Positions 52,137 through 60,416 of a stretch of 64,000 nt of DNA are shown piece after piece. Source of the DNA: Providencia rettgeri (GTDB lineage: Bacteria; Pseudomonadota; Gammaproteobacteria; Enterobacterales; Enterobacteriaceae); assembly GCF_023205015.1 (NCBI RefSeq), contig NZ_CP096258.1, positions 248,001 through 312,000 of the forward strand, written 5' to 3'. The notes under the pieces were generated by a model. That model did no database searches and was not told the DNA's origin. It saw only the letters and a list, made by a program, of their open reading frames with translations. The translations under genes and the position numbers were made by a program. How positions within the stretch are numbered: position 1 is the first letter of the stretch; each line of letters opens with the position of its first letter.

Positions 52137-52153
52137 TGCACTGTTTTGGTGCG
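52137..52153 (-). promoter_or_regulatory. NtrC enhancer site 1 of glnA
   Basis: TGCACTGTTTTGGTGCG, centred about 109 bp upstream of the predicted sigma-54 start; the E. coli site is centred at about -108. Confidence 0.85.
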
Positions 52154-52168
52154 ATCGGCTCTTTTGCG

Positions 52169-52185
52169 CGCACCAATTTGGTGCT
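52169..52185 (-). promoter_or_regulatory. NtrC enhancer site 2 of glnA
   Basis: CGCACCAATTTGGTGCT, a strong dyad centred about 141 bp upstream of the predicted start and 32 bp from site 1, as in E. coli (-140). Confidence 0.85.
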
Positions 52186-52305
52186 TTGAGTGAATTTGGG
52201 GGCCATCGGTGGGATTTCAAATAAAAAATCAGCACTGTGCTCTGTTAAAGCGCAATGCCGATGAAATCTAAAAGAAATGAGGTTATTTAATCTCAAGCAG
52301 CGGCA

Positions 52306-53130
52306 TTAATCTTCATCGCTATTGGTTAATAACGTATTTACTTCTTCAATTTGTTTTACTGCATCATTGATAATGGAAGCTATTTGGCGAGTCTGTTCTT
52401 CATTTAGCTGTTTTAAAACCATTTTGTGACGCAATAATGCTTTAAAGCGACTGACAGCCATTTCAATGTCTTCCGCTAAATTGCCGCCTTGTTGCATATC
52501 ACGCGCTTTTGCTAGTTTGCGAGCAATAACCGCTTCAATTTCTTTATTTTGAGCGAGATGGGCAGCTCCTTCTGGTGTGATCGTAAAACTTTTGCGATTG
52601 CGCTCAACAATCTGAGACTCTAGGAAGCCTTGCTCTTCTAACAGTGTTAGAGTCGGATAAATAACACCGGGACTAGGCACATATAAGCCATTTGAGGCTT
52701 CTTGAATATCTTTGATAATTTCATAGCCATAGCTTGGTTTTTTAGCGACTAACGAAAGTACCATTATATGAAGATCGCCATGGTCGAATAAACGACGCAG
52801 GCCTTTGCCTCTTCCGCGGCCTCTTTGGCGGCCTTCGCCGTGGCAGCGTTCACCGTGTCCGTGACCATGACGGCCTTCGCCGTGGCAGCGTTCACCGTGT
52901 CCGTGACCATGACGGCCTTCGCCGTGGCAGCGTTCACTGTGTCCGTGACCATGACGGCCTTCGCCGTGACAGCGTTCACTGTGTCCGTGACCATGACGGC
53001 CTTCGCCGTGGCAGCGTTCACTGTGTCCGTGACCATGACGGCCTTCATTGTGGCAACATCCACCGTGGTGGCCACGTTGATTTTCATCGTGGTGTGCATA
53101 ATATACATGACGACAAGATTTAATTAGCAT
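52306..53130 (-). CDS. PadR-family metal-responsive regulator (YqjI-like) with His/Cys repeats
   Basis: A 274-residue protein. Residues about 12-100 are His/Cys/Gly-rich and include five tandem copies of a 14-residue unit of the type GRHGHGHSERCHGE. A short Arg/Gly stretch follows, then a PadR winged-helix domain (DLHIMVLSLVAKKPSYGYEIIKDI to SPGVIYPTLTLLEEQGFL) and a helical C-terminus. E. coli YqjI has the same design: a nickel-binding N-terminus on a PadR repressor. Here the repeat array is longer and more regular. The start has AAGGAG eight bases upstream. No yqjH reductase gene is adjacent. Three palindromes upstream may be its operators. Confidence 0.88.
   Translation of the reverse strand: MLIKSCRHVYYAHHDENQRGHHGGCCHNEGRHGHGHSERCHGEGRHGHGHSERCHGEGRHGHGHSERCHGEGRHGHGHGERCHGEGRHGHGHGERCHGEGRQRGRGRGKGLRRLFDHGDLHIMVLSLVAKKPSYGYEIIKDIQEASNGLYVPSPGVIYPTLTLLEEQGFLESQIVERNRKSFTITPEGAAHLAQNKEIEAVIARKLAKARDMQQGGNLAEDIEMAVSRFKALLRHKMVLKQLNEEQTRQIASIINDAVKQIEEVNTLLTNSDED
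52831..53082 (-). repeat. 42-bp coding minisatellite
   Basis: Units begin at 52831, 52873, 52915, 52957 and 52999, exactly 42 bp apart, with a degenerate sixth at 53041. The five full units differ at only a few bases. Each encodes 14 residues with four His and one Cys. The period preserves the frame, so copy-number change would alter metal-binding capacity without disrupting the gene. Confidence 0.92.
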
Positions 53131-53154
53131 ATAGTTACTCCTTAGCGTGTAACT

Positions 53155-53228
53155 TTAGATATATCGAATTTATTTTATGGGTTTACTATATTTAGATATA
53201 TCTAATTAGTCAATTTAGATATATCTAA
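53155..53228 (-). promoter_or_regulatory. Three palindromic operators upstream of the PadR gene
   Basis: TTAGATATATCGAA (53155-53168), TTAGATATATCTAA (53192-53205) and TTAGATATATCTAA (53215-53228). The second and third are perfect 14-bp palindromes. They lie 25-98 bp before the gene start, overlapping where its promoter must be, and suggest autoregulation by the PadR-like protein. Confidence 0.65.
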
Positions 53229-53563
53229 ATAACGCAAAAAGATATTTAAACTGGCAGTTAAGAAAGAAAGTCTATTTTTTGTTCTTTTTTTGGGCTGCTA
53301 ATATTAAGTTTTTAGCGTATTATTCTGTCACTTTGTGATTTCACAGTGCTGATAGGCCTATTTTTATTAGGTATTTTGGCTCAGTCTCGCAACTGAATGT
53401 TTTTTCGTTAAAAACTTTTTATACAGTGATGGGTTTCACATTTATTCCACTTGTGCGGAAAAACGTGTAAAATAACAGCAAATTAACGTAGAAAGTATGC
53501 TTTGGGCGTGAATAACGGCTCAAAAAGCATATTCCTTTCCTGTCAATTAAACGGTAAAAATCC
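53229..53563. other. typA leader region
   Basis: No gene is seen. A hairpin TATGCTTT (53496-53503) with AAAGCATA (53524-53531) stands 32 nt before the typA start. AT-rich sequence further upstream should contain the typA promoter, but no single best match could be chosen. Confidence 0.35.
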
Positions 53564-55387
53564 TTGTCAATTCAAAATTTAAGAAACATCGCCATCATCG
53601 CTCACGTTGACCATGGCAAGACCACACTGGTTGGTAAATTACTGCAGCAATCAGGCACGTTCGGTGAACGTGAAACTGTTGATGAGCGTGTTATGGACTC
53701 CAATGACTTGGAGAAAGAGCGTGGTATTACTATCCTTGCTAAAAATACCGCTATCCAATGGAATGGTTATCACATTAATATCGTAGACACCCCAGGTCAC
53801 GCCGATTTCGGTGGTGAGGTTGAGCGCGTTATGTCTATGGTTGACTGCGTACTGCTGGTTGTTGATGCGATGGACGGCCCAATGCCACAAACTCGCTTCG
53901 TAACGCAAAAAGCGTTCGACCACGGTTTACGTCCAATTGTTGTTATCAATAAAGTTGACCGCCCAGGCGCACGTCCTGATTGGGTTGTTGACCAAGTATT
54001 CGACTTATTCGTGAACTTAGGTGCAACGGATGAGCAACTCGATTTCCCTATCGTGTATGCTTCTGCATTAAACGGTATTGCTGGCCTTGACCACGAAAAC
54101 ATGGCTGAAGACATGACTCCACTGTACGAAGCGATTGTGGAACATGTTGCGCCTCCGGCAGTCGACATTGACGGCCCATTCCAAATGCAAGTTTCGCAAT
54201 TGGATTACAACAGCTATTTAGGTGTTATCGGTATCGGTCGTATTAAGCGCGGTGTTGTTAAGCCTAACCAACAAGTAACGATTATCGATAGCGAAGGTAA
54301 GACTCGCAACGGTAAAATTGGTAAAGTTCTGACTCACTTAGGTTTAGAGCGTATTGACTCACAACAAGCGGAAGCGGGTGATATCGTTGCTCTGACAGGT
54401 TTAGGTGAACTGAATATTTCGGACACCATTTGCCAAGTCGGTAGCGTTGAAGCATTGCCTGCGTTAGCGGTTGATGAGCCAACTGTTAGCATGTTCTATT
54501 GTGTTAACACCTCACCATTCTGCGGTAAAGAAGGTAAGTTCGTGACTTCACGTCAGATCCTTGACCGCTTGAATAAAGAACTGGTTCACAACGTTGCACT
54601 GCGCGTTGAAGAAACTCAAGATCCAGACGCATTCCGCGTTTCTGGTCGTGGTGAGCTTCACTTATCTGTTCTGATTGAAAACATGCGTCGTGAAGGTTTT
54701 GAATTAGCCGTATCTCGTCCAAAAGTTATCATTCGTGAAATCGATGGCCGTAAACAAGAGCCATTTGAACAAGTGACTTTAGACGTTGAAGAACAGCACC
54801 AAGGCGACATCATGAAAGCTTTAGGTGAACGTAAAGGTGACCTGCGCGACATGATGCCAGACGGTAAAGGCCGCGTACGTCTTGACTACGTGATCCCAAG
54901 CCGTGGTCTGATTGGCTTCCGTACTGAATTCATGACAATGACATCAGGTACGGGTTTACTGTACTCAACATTCAGTCATTACGACGATGTTCGCCCAGGT
55001 GAAATCGGTGGCCGTCAAAACGGCGTTCTGATCTCCAACGGTCAAGGTAAAGCGGTTGCTTACGCACTGTACAGCCTGCAAGATCGCGGTAAATTGTTCT
55101 TAGGTCACGGTGCTGAAGTGTATGAAGGCCAAATCATTGGTATTCACTCACGTTCTAACGACTTAACCGTTAACTGCTTAACAGGTAAAAAACTGACTAA
55201 CATGCGTGCGTCAGGTACTGACGAAGCAACGACTCTGTCACCACCAATCAAAATGACTCTGGAACAAGCACTTGAGTTCATTGATGATGACGAGTTAGTT
55301 GAAGTGACTCCGCAGTCTATCCGTCTGCGTAAACGCCACTTGACTGAGAACGATCGCCGTCGTGCAAACCGTTCTAAAGAAGACTAA
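53564..55387 (+). CDS. typA: Ribosome-associated GTPase BipA/TypA
   Basis: A 607-residue translational GTPase. G1 is AHVDHGKTT, switch I includes RGITILAKN, G3 is DTPGHADFGGEVERV and G4 is NKVDRPGA. EF-G-like domains and the BipA-specific C-terminal domain follow, ending LTENDRRRANR. It assists 50S assembly and growth at low temperature or stress. The reading begins at a TTG codon (MSIQNLRNIAIIAHVDHG); no ATG lies nearby, and the ribosome-binding site is weak. Confidence 0.97.
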   Translation: MSIQNLRNIAIIAHVDHGKTTLVGKLLQQSGTFGERETVDERVMDSNDLEKERGITILAKNTAIQWNGYHINIVDTPGHADFGGEVERVMSMVDCVLLVVDAMDGPMPQTRFVTQKAFDHGLRPIVVINKVDRPGARPDWVVDQVFDLFVNLGATDEQLDFPIVYASALNGIAGLDHENMAEDMTPLYEAIVEHVAPPAVDIDGPFQMQVSQLDYNSYLGVIGIGRIKRGVVKPNQQVTIIDSEGKTRNGKIGKVLTHLGLERIDSQQAEAGDIVALTGLGELNISDTICQVGSVEALPALAVDEPTVSMFYCVNTSPFCGKEGKFVTSRQILDRLNKELVHNVALRVEETQDPDAFRVSGRGELHLSVLIENMRREGFELAVSRPKVIIREIDGRKQEPFEQVTLDVEEQHQGDIMKALGERKGDLRDMMPDGKGRVRLDYVIPSRGLIGFRTEFMTMTSGTGLLYSTFSHYDDVRPGEIGGRQNGVLISNGQGKAVAYALYSLQDRGKLFLGHGAEVYEGQIIGIHSRSNDLTVNCLTGKKLTNMRASGTDEATTLSPPIKMTLEQALEFIDDDELVEVTPQSIRLRKRHLTENDRRRANRSKED

Positions 55388-55433
55388 TTATCGTTACGTG
55401 ATATTGTTTATTACATTATTGTCGTGATGTGTG

Positions 55434-55461
55434 TAAGGCGCCTTTCGGCGCCTTATTTATT
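55434..55461 (+). terminator. Terminator after typA
   Basis: TAAGGCGCC (55434-55442) and GGCGCCTTA (55447-55455) with a TTTC loop, then TTTATTG. It can also serve the convergent gene at 55470. Confidence 0.85.
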
Positions 55462-55469
55462 GATAAGGT

Positions 55470-56072
55470 TTATAACGACTTGTCTTTCTTCATAAAATAC
55501 AGTGATGAAATAAATAGTCCGATAATTAAAGGGATTTCGTACAATTCTTCAATAAGGCTTTGTAGCTCAGCATGATGTAGAAAAATGGAACTCAGGAACC
55601 GATGGTGTTCAACACTATCTGAAATCAAAAAAGCACAAAGGGTCAGTAGTAAGCTCCAAAGTGGAATCGCTGTATTTTTTAGGTGAAAAACAATACTTTT
55701 TCTTAATGGAGAAGCGAATAGCATCAAAACTAAACTGCCAATCAAGACGACAGAAACGAGTCTAAAATAGATGTGATCTAAATTAGGGAAAAATTCGCGT
55801 CCCCAATTTGTTCCTCTGCCAAATAATGTTGCCCACCAGATAGTTGCCCATAACCAAAATAGTTTCATTTCCTGACTTTTTTGCTGTAATGGTTTCATAT
55901 AAAACCAAGTGAAAAAAGCACAAAAAATTAGAGTAATAGATTGAAAATGTTCAATAGTTTTTGTTGCTAGGTCGATATTTAAATTCAGGGAGAGATTATT
56001 AAATAATGGAATTAAAAATAAGCTTCCCCATAGAATAACAATCGGCCAAGAGATTGTTTTATCTACTTTCAT
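55470..56072 (-). CDS. Integral membrane protein of unknown function
   Basis: A 200-residue protein that I do not recognise. It has about six hydrophobic segments (roughly 10-30, 43-60, 70-85, 102-122, 136-152, 172-195). Notable features are a GRGTNWGREF motif after the third segment, a DSVEHH stretch and another HH pair (FLHHAELQ) near a glutamate-rich turn. These conserved-looking polar residues at membrane borders could bind a metal or haem, but this is only a guess. The gene stands alone between typA and yihX, where E. coli has other genes. Confidence 0.65.
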   Translation of the reverse strand: MKVDKTISWPIVILWGSLFLIPLFNNLSLNLNIDLATKTIEHFQSITLIFCAFFTWFYMKPLQQKSQEMKLFWLWATIWWATLFGRGTNWGREFFPNLDHIYFRLVSVVLIGSLVLMLFASPLRKSIVFHLKNTAIPLWSLLLTLCAFLISDSVEHHRFLSSIFLHHAELQSLIEELYEIPLIIGLFISSLYFMKKDKSL

Positions 56073-56422
56073 AGTATGACTTTTATATTTTAAGATTTAT
56101 TGATTACTGATAATGCATGGATATCAGCTGACATTGCTTATGTGTAACTTGCTACGTGTAAGTCATTATGCAAAAAGCCTATGGTGGGACTTAACATTTA
56201 GTATCAAAAGCCGATAGTGTGGTGTGAAATAGCACCTTTAGGATAAAAAATATTTTCTCTTTAATGGAACAAATTGCCCAGTTTGCTGCTCGTTAATTGA
56301 GCTAAGTGCGGGTTGCTTAATCGATAAATTGACAAAATAACGTGAATTATCACTAATTAGGGCTGTTCAGTTGCATGAATAATGATTAAAGTAAATTTAG
56401 TGAATAACAATGAGGAAAATTT
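56073..56422. other. Spacer before yihX, nothing recognised
   Basis: A 350-bp divergent spacer. It is moderately AT-rich, with no clear hairpin, operator or RNA. The yihX start is marked by GAGGAAAATTT just before the ATG. Confidence 0.35.
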
Positions 56423-57037
56423 ATGCTGTATATCTTCGATATGGGTAATGTGATTATTGATATCGACTTTAATCGTGTATTTGATAAATGGTCTGAGCTC
56501 AGTGGTACACCAAGTGAAGAAATCAAATCACGTTTTACTTTTGGTAATATCTTTCAATTACATGAGTGTGGAAAAATTTCAGACATCGAGTTTGCTGAAC
56601 TGCTTTGTGAAGAAATAGGCATAACACTAAGCTTTGAAGATTTTGCTGAAGGCTGGCACGCTATTTTTATTTCATTACGACCTGAAGTCATTGATATTAT
56701 GGAGCGCCTTCGTGAACAAGGGCACCGAGTGGTCGTTTTATCGAATACCAACCGTCTACATCTAGACTACTGGCCAGCACACTACCCAGAAATTGCAGCT
56801 TCCTCTGATTTTTTATATCTCTCCCAAGATTTAGGCATGCGTAAGCCTGATCCTGAAATTTACAAATATGTGCTGCAATCAGAAGATTTTGATGCAGCAG
56901 ATGCTATTTTCTTTGATGATGTCGAGGAAAATATAAAAGCTGCAGAAGCTCTTGGTATTCGCAGTATTCATGTCGTGAATAAAGACACCATTCCTGAATA
57001 TTTCCGCACTTACGATTTTAGTGCTGAAGTTGAATAA
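56423..57037 (+). CDS. yihX: HAD-like alpha-D-glucose-1-phosphate phosphatase
   Basis: A 204-residue HAD hydrolase. Motif I is IFDMGNVIIDIDFNRVFDKW (Asp6 is the nucleophile), motif II VLSNTN, motif III with Lys in MRKPDPEIY, and motif IV FFDDVEEN. In E. coli the enzyme hydrolyses glucose-1-phosphate. It is followed by dtd; rbn (yihY), which lies between them in E. coli, is absent. Confidence 0.93.
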   Translation: MLYIFDMGNVIIDIDFNRVFDKWSELSGTPSEEIKSRFTFGNIFQLHECGKISDIEFAELLCEEIGITLSFEDFAEGWHAIFISLRPEVIDIMERLREQGHRVVVLSNTNRLHLDYWPAHYPEIAASSDFLYLSQDLGMRKPDPEIYKYVLQSEDFDAADAIFFDDVEENIKAAEALGIRSIHVVNKDTIPEYFRTYDFSAEVE

Positions 57038-57098
57038 CATCCTGATTTTATCGTGGGGCAACGGCGAACGTTGCTCCATCTTTTTGTAAAGAGTCATC

Positions 57099-57536
57099 AT
57101 GATTGCATTAATCCAGAGAGTCACTCAAGCGAGTGTGGTTGTTGATCAGAAAATAGTAGGGCAAATAAATACTGGGTTGTTGGTTTTACTTGGTGTTGAA
57201 AAAGATGATGATGAGCAGAAAGCCAAGCGTTTGTGTGAAAAAGTATTAGGCTACCGTATTTTTAGCGATGAACAAGGGAAAATGAATCTCAACGTTCAGC
57301 AAGCGGGAGGTAGCCTATTGGTGGTTTCTCAATTTACTTTAGCTGCTGACACCAAAAAAGGTATGCGGCCAAGTTTTTCAGGGGGAGTCGAACCTGAAAA
57401 AGCAGATACCTTGTATCAATACTTCGTTGAACAAAGCCGGCTACAAGGGATTGAAACACAAACGGGGGAATTTGCTGCCGATATGCAAGTAAATTTAACC
57501 AATGATGGCCCTGTTACCTTCTGGCTACAAGTGTGA
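57099..57536 (+). CDS. dtd: D-aminoacyl-tRNA deacylase
   Basis: A 145-residue DTD enzyme that removes D-amino acids from tRNA. The catalytic motifs are SQFTLAAD (residues about 77-84) and the Gly-cis-Pro motif NDGPVTFWL near the C-terminus. The end overlaps a GTG for the next frame, but the following gene probably starts 24 bp on. Confidence 0.96.
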   Translation: MIALIQRVTQASVVVDQKIVGQINTGLLVLLGVEKDDDEQKAKRLCEKVLGYRIFSDEQGKMNLNVQQAGGSLLVVSQFTLAADTKKGMRPSFSGGVEPEKADTLYQYFVEQSRLQGIETQTGEFAADMQVNLTNDGPVTFWLQV

Positions 57537-57559
57537 AGCCATTTTTAAAGGGGGAAGCG

Positions 57560-58474
57560 ATGTACCATTTACGTACACCGAAAGATGATATTGAATTCGC
57601 AACTTATTACCATTTTCGCTGGGAAATGTTGCGAAAACCGTTTAATCAGCCCCTTGGTTCAGAAAAAGATGGATATGATTTAACCGCACACCATCAAATG
57701 GTTGTGGATGATAAAAACCGTATCCTTGCCATTGGCCGCTTATATATCAATGCAGATAATGAGGGGGCTATCCGTTTTTTAGCCGTTAACCCTGCCATGC
57801 AAGGTAAAGGACTCGGCAAATTAATTATCATGGCTCTCGAATCCGTTGCGCGGCAAGAAGGCGTAAAACGCATTGTGTCGAGCGTTCGTGAAGAAGCCGT
57901 CCCCTTTTTCGACAAAATGGGTTTTGAGAACCGTGGCCAAGTCGCTGGGCAGTTAAAAACGCCTGTACGCCACTATTTGATGATTAAACCCATTGAGACG
58001 CTAGACCAAATTCTACATCGTCCCGATTGGTGTGGTGAGCTACAACAAGCGTGGTATAAGTACATTCCATTGAGTGAGAAAATGGGGGTTCGAGTTGACC
58101 AATACACAGGAACTCGTTTTATTACCACCATGCCGGAAGCGGGCAACCAAAATCCTCATGAAACGATATTTGCAGGAAGCCAATTTTCATTAGCTACCTT
58201 GACGGGATGGGGGCTGATTTGGCTGTTAATGCAAGAACACCAGCTTGGTGGCGATATAGTGTTGGTCGATGCCAGTATTCGTTATGGTAAGCCCGTAAGC
58301 GGCAGGCCGACAGCGACAGCGGACTTAGCAAATATGAGCGGTGACCTTGACCGTTTAGCGCGCGGCAGTAAAGCGCGGGTAAAGCTGAAAGTCGAGGTTA
58401 GTAACCCTGATGGCAAAGTGGGCGCAGTATTCAGTGGTGTCTATATGGTGCTACCTGTAGCGCCAGTAAAGTAA
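57560..58474 (+). CDS. fabY: Bifunctional GNAT/hotdog protein FabY (YiiD)
   Basis: A 304-residue protein. The N-terminal GNAT domain contains RFLAVNPAMQGKGLGKLIIMALE (acetyl-CoA loop); the C-terminal hotdog domain contains GNQNPHETIFAGSQFSLATLTGWG. E. coli FabY is a decarboxylase-type initiator of fatty acid synthesis that acts on malonyl-ACP. The start at 57560 has AGGGGG about 6 nt upstream and aligns with MYHLRVP of E. coli. A GTG at 57533 overlapping dtd is possible. Confidence 0.92.
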   Translation: MYHLRTPKDDIEFATYYHFRWEMLRKPFNQPLGSEKDGYDLTAHHQMVVDDKNRILAIGRLYINADNEGAIRFLAVNPAMQGKGLGKLIIMALESVARQEGVKRIVSSVREEAVPFFDKMGFENRGQVAGQLKTPVRHYLMIKPIETLDQILHRPDWCGELQQAWYKYIPLSEKMGVRVDQYTGTRFITTMPEAGNQNPHETIFAGSQFSLATLTGWGLIWLLMQEHQLGGDIVLVDASIRYGKPVSGRPTATADLANMSGDLDRLARGSKARVKLKVEVSNPDGKVGAVFSGVYMVLPVAPVK

Positions 58475-58533
58475 TGTTGTTCATTGAAAATTAAAAGATA
58501 AAGGCAGGTATGATTGACCTGCCTTTTGTATTT

Positions 58534-60291
58534 CTATGGATTACTAAGTGCGGGGAGCGGCTCTACTAATGAAGGCTCGGTAGGCTGTAAATCGGCTTCG
58601 GACTCTACTGAAGAAGTGACAACCCCATTAACAACGGTACGGAATAGGCGTTTGCCTTGCAATGGGACTGCCATCAACTCCCCATTCAAACTTTTTTCTA
58701 CTGATGGGGCGAGTAAATCCCCTTGTAATGTCGCATCAAAATCACCAATAACTTGAGCGGGAAAGCCTGCCCAGCCCCATTGGTTTAAATCAACGAGATC
58801 AATATTCGAACCCGATGCTCTCAGTAAGAAGGGGACTTTTTTTGGTTCTTGTTTTACCAGCAAGCCAACCTTACTGATGCCTTTATCGGTACTGACTGTT
58901 AAGCTCGCAGCGGCTGAGGACTTACCACTTTGACGCACTTCAATAAACGGGCGGCGTACAAGAACTTGGTTAATTGTGCCGCTATCTGCAGTGAATGTCG
59001 CTTTACCGCTCCAAACTCCCCACTGCTTTTGTCTTATTAAATCGATATTTTCAATATTGCCGCTGAGCGCGGTCAGCTCAAAGGGAAACTGTGGTTGGAT
59101 ATTCATCAAAAGTGATTGAGAAAGGGTGAATTTTTTGATGCTTAAACCAGATAACCAAGGCGGTGTAGGCTCTGCAAAGAATGATAGCCAATTTTCAGGC
59201 AAAGTATATAAGATACCCGCTAGTTTGCCTTCGTCGATAGTCAGTATTCGGTCATTGCGCTGCCAAGAACCACTTAGGTTAAAGACGCCTTTATTATAGT
59301 AACCGGATAACTTATTGATATTCAGGTTGTCACCGTTAATTTTCAGATCACCAATTAAGGTACTGAGTTGCTGGTCTTTTACGACAAATTGGTCAACATT
59401 AAAACGAATGTTGCTTTCGGAACTAGTCCAGCCCCCTCTCACGAAGCTGAGTTGGTCAATTTCGGTGCTTAGGCCAGAGAGTGCCCAATCCTTCCCTTGA
59501 ATATCAATGTTGGTTAACTCTACTTTTTTGATCTGCAATGATTTTTCACTCGTTATTGCATCAAATAGTGAATCGAAATCAACTTTATTTTCCCAGCCGA
59601 CTTTATTCATGGTGAGGGAATCTACCGTGATAGCGCCATCCTTAAGTACCTTCCCAGCCCCCGCAATATAGCCATTATTTAGGTAGGCACTTGCTTGACT
59701 TATTTCTGTTCCTTGCTGCTGCAATTTACCGGTAATGGCAACATTCTTGAATGAAAGGTCATTAAATTTTAATTGGTTAGCGGTAAATCGAAAATCACCG
59801 TAACCAAAAGGGGAGTTTTCATCGGGTTTCCAAGGGGTAATTCCCCCCGTGAAGCCAGTGACTTGCACAGTATCATTGTCTTTTTTAAGCGTGATTTGGC
59901 TATTTTCAAATTGCAAAATATTCGCGGAAATAGGTAGCAGTATCGTATCAGGTGTGACAGTTGTCGATAATGTTCCTTGAGTAATAACCAAACGTTTGAT
60001 TGCCGTACCGCTAAATAGATTTCGCCAATTAACATCAAGCACGATTTGCCGTGAGTCTAAAGAGAGGTCACTGTTTTTATTCGCTAATTTGACATCTTGG
60101 AAAATGAATTCACCGGGGTTAGAAAATTCATGTCCCATAATTCCCACATCAATATCATAGTCAGTGAACTTACTTAAAAATTGACTGGAGTAGGATGCAC
60201 CCCAACGGGTTTGCAGCCCGATATAAGTAAAAATAAACAATAGCAGCAGTAACAGAAGTGCATAGGTAGTAAGTTTGATTAACCATTTCAC
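58534..60291 (-). CDS. yicH: AsmA-family protein YicH
   Basis: A 585-residue protein anchored by one N-terminal membrane segment (about residues 5-25), followed by a large periplasmic beta-rich region. LQTRWGASYSSQFLSKFTDYD matches the YicH N-terminus. AsmA-like proteins bridge the envelope and are linked to phospholipid transport; YicH itself is little studied. It ends in Glu/Pro-rich sequence. Next to xanP, as in E. coli. Confidence 0.88.
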   Translation of the reverse strand: MKWLIKLTTYALLLLLLLFIFTYIGLQTRWGASYSSQFLSKFTDYDIDVGIMGHEFSNPGEFIFQDVKLANKNSDLSLDSRQIVLDVNWRNLFSGTAIKRLVITQGTLSTTVTPDTILLPISANILQFENSQITLKKDNDTVQVTGFTGGITPWKPDENSPFGYGDFRFTANQLKFNDLSFKNVAITGKLQQQGTEISQASAYLNNGYIAGAGKVLKDGAITVDSLTMNKVGWENKVDFDSLFDAITSEKSLQIKKVELTNIDIQGKDWALSGLSTEIDQLSFVRGGWTSSESNIRFNVDQFVVKDQQLSTLIGDLKINGDNLNINKLSGYYNKGVFNLSGSWQRNDRILTIDEGKLAGILYTLPENWLSFFAEPTPPWLSGLSIKKFTLSQSLLMNIQPQFPFELTALSGNIENIDLIRQKQWGVWSGKATFTADSGTINQVLVRRPFIEVRQSGKSSAAASLTVSTDKGISKVGLLVKQEPKKVPFLLRASGSNIDLVDLNQWGWAGFPAQVIGDFDATLQGDLLAPSVEKSLNGELMAVPLQGKRLFRTVVNGVVTSSVESEADLQPTEPSLVEPLPALSNP

Positions 60292-60416
60292 AGTTTACTG
60301 CTCCTTTGGTTTGTTGACGAATAGACACAGGAAGAGACTGCCTAATATAGCGACAATTTAAGGACAGGATACAGAAAAACCGCCAGAGTGTTCAACACTG
60401 GCGGCTAGAATGAAGG

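Noticed and set aside
52831..53082. Regular 42-bp repeats considered as a CRISPR array.
   Set aside because: The units are contiguous with no unique spacers, keep a reading frame and encode part of a recognised protein.
52825..53127. A repetitive hydrophobic 100-residue plus-strand reading frame (Ala/Phe/Val/Thr-rich repeats).
   Set aside because: It is the antisense shadow of the PadR repeat array; it has no ribosome-binding site, and the minus-strand gene has a good one and a recognised domain.
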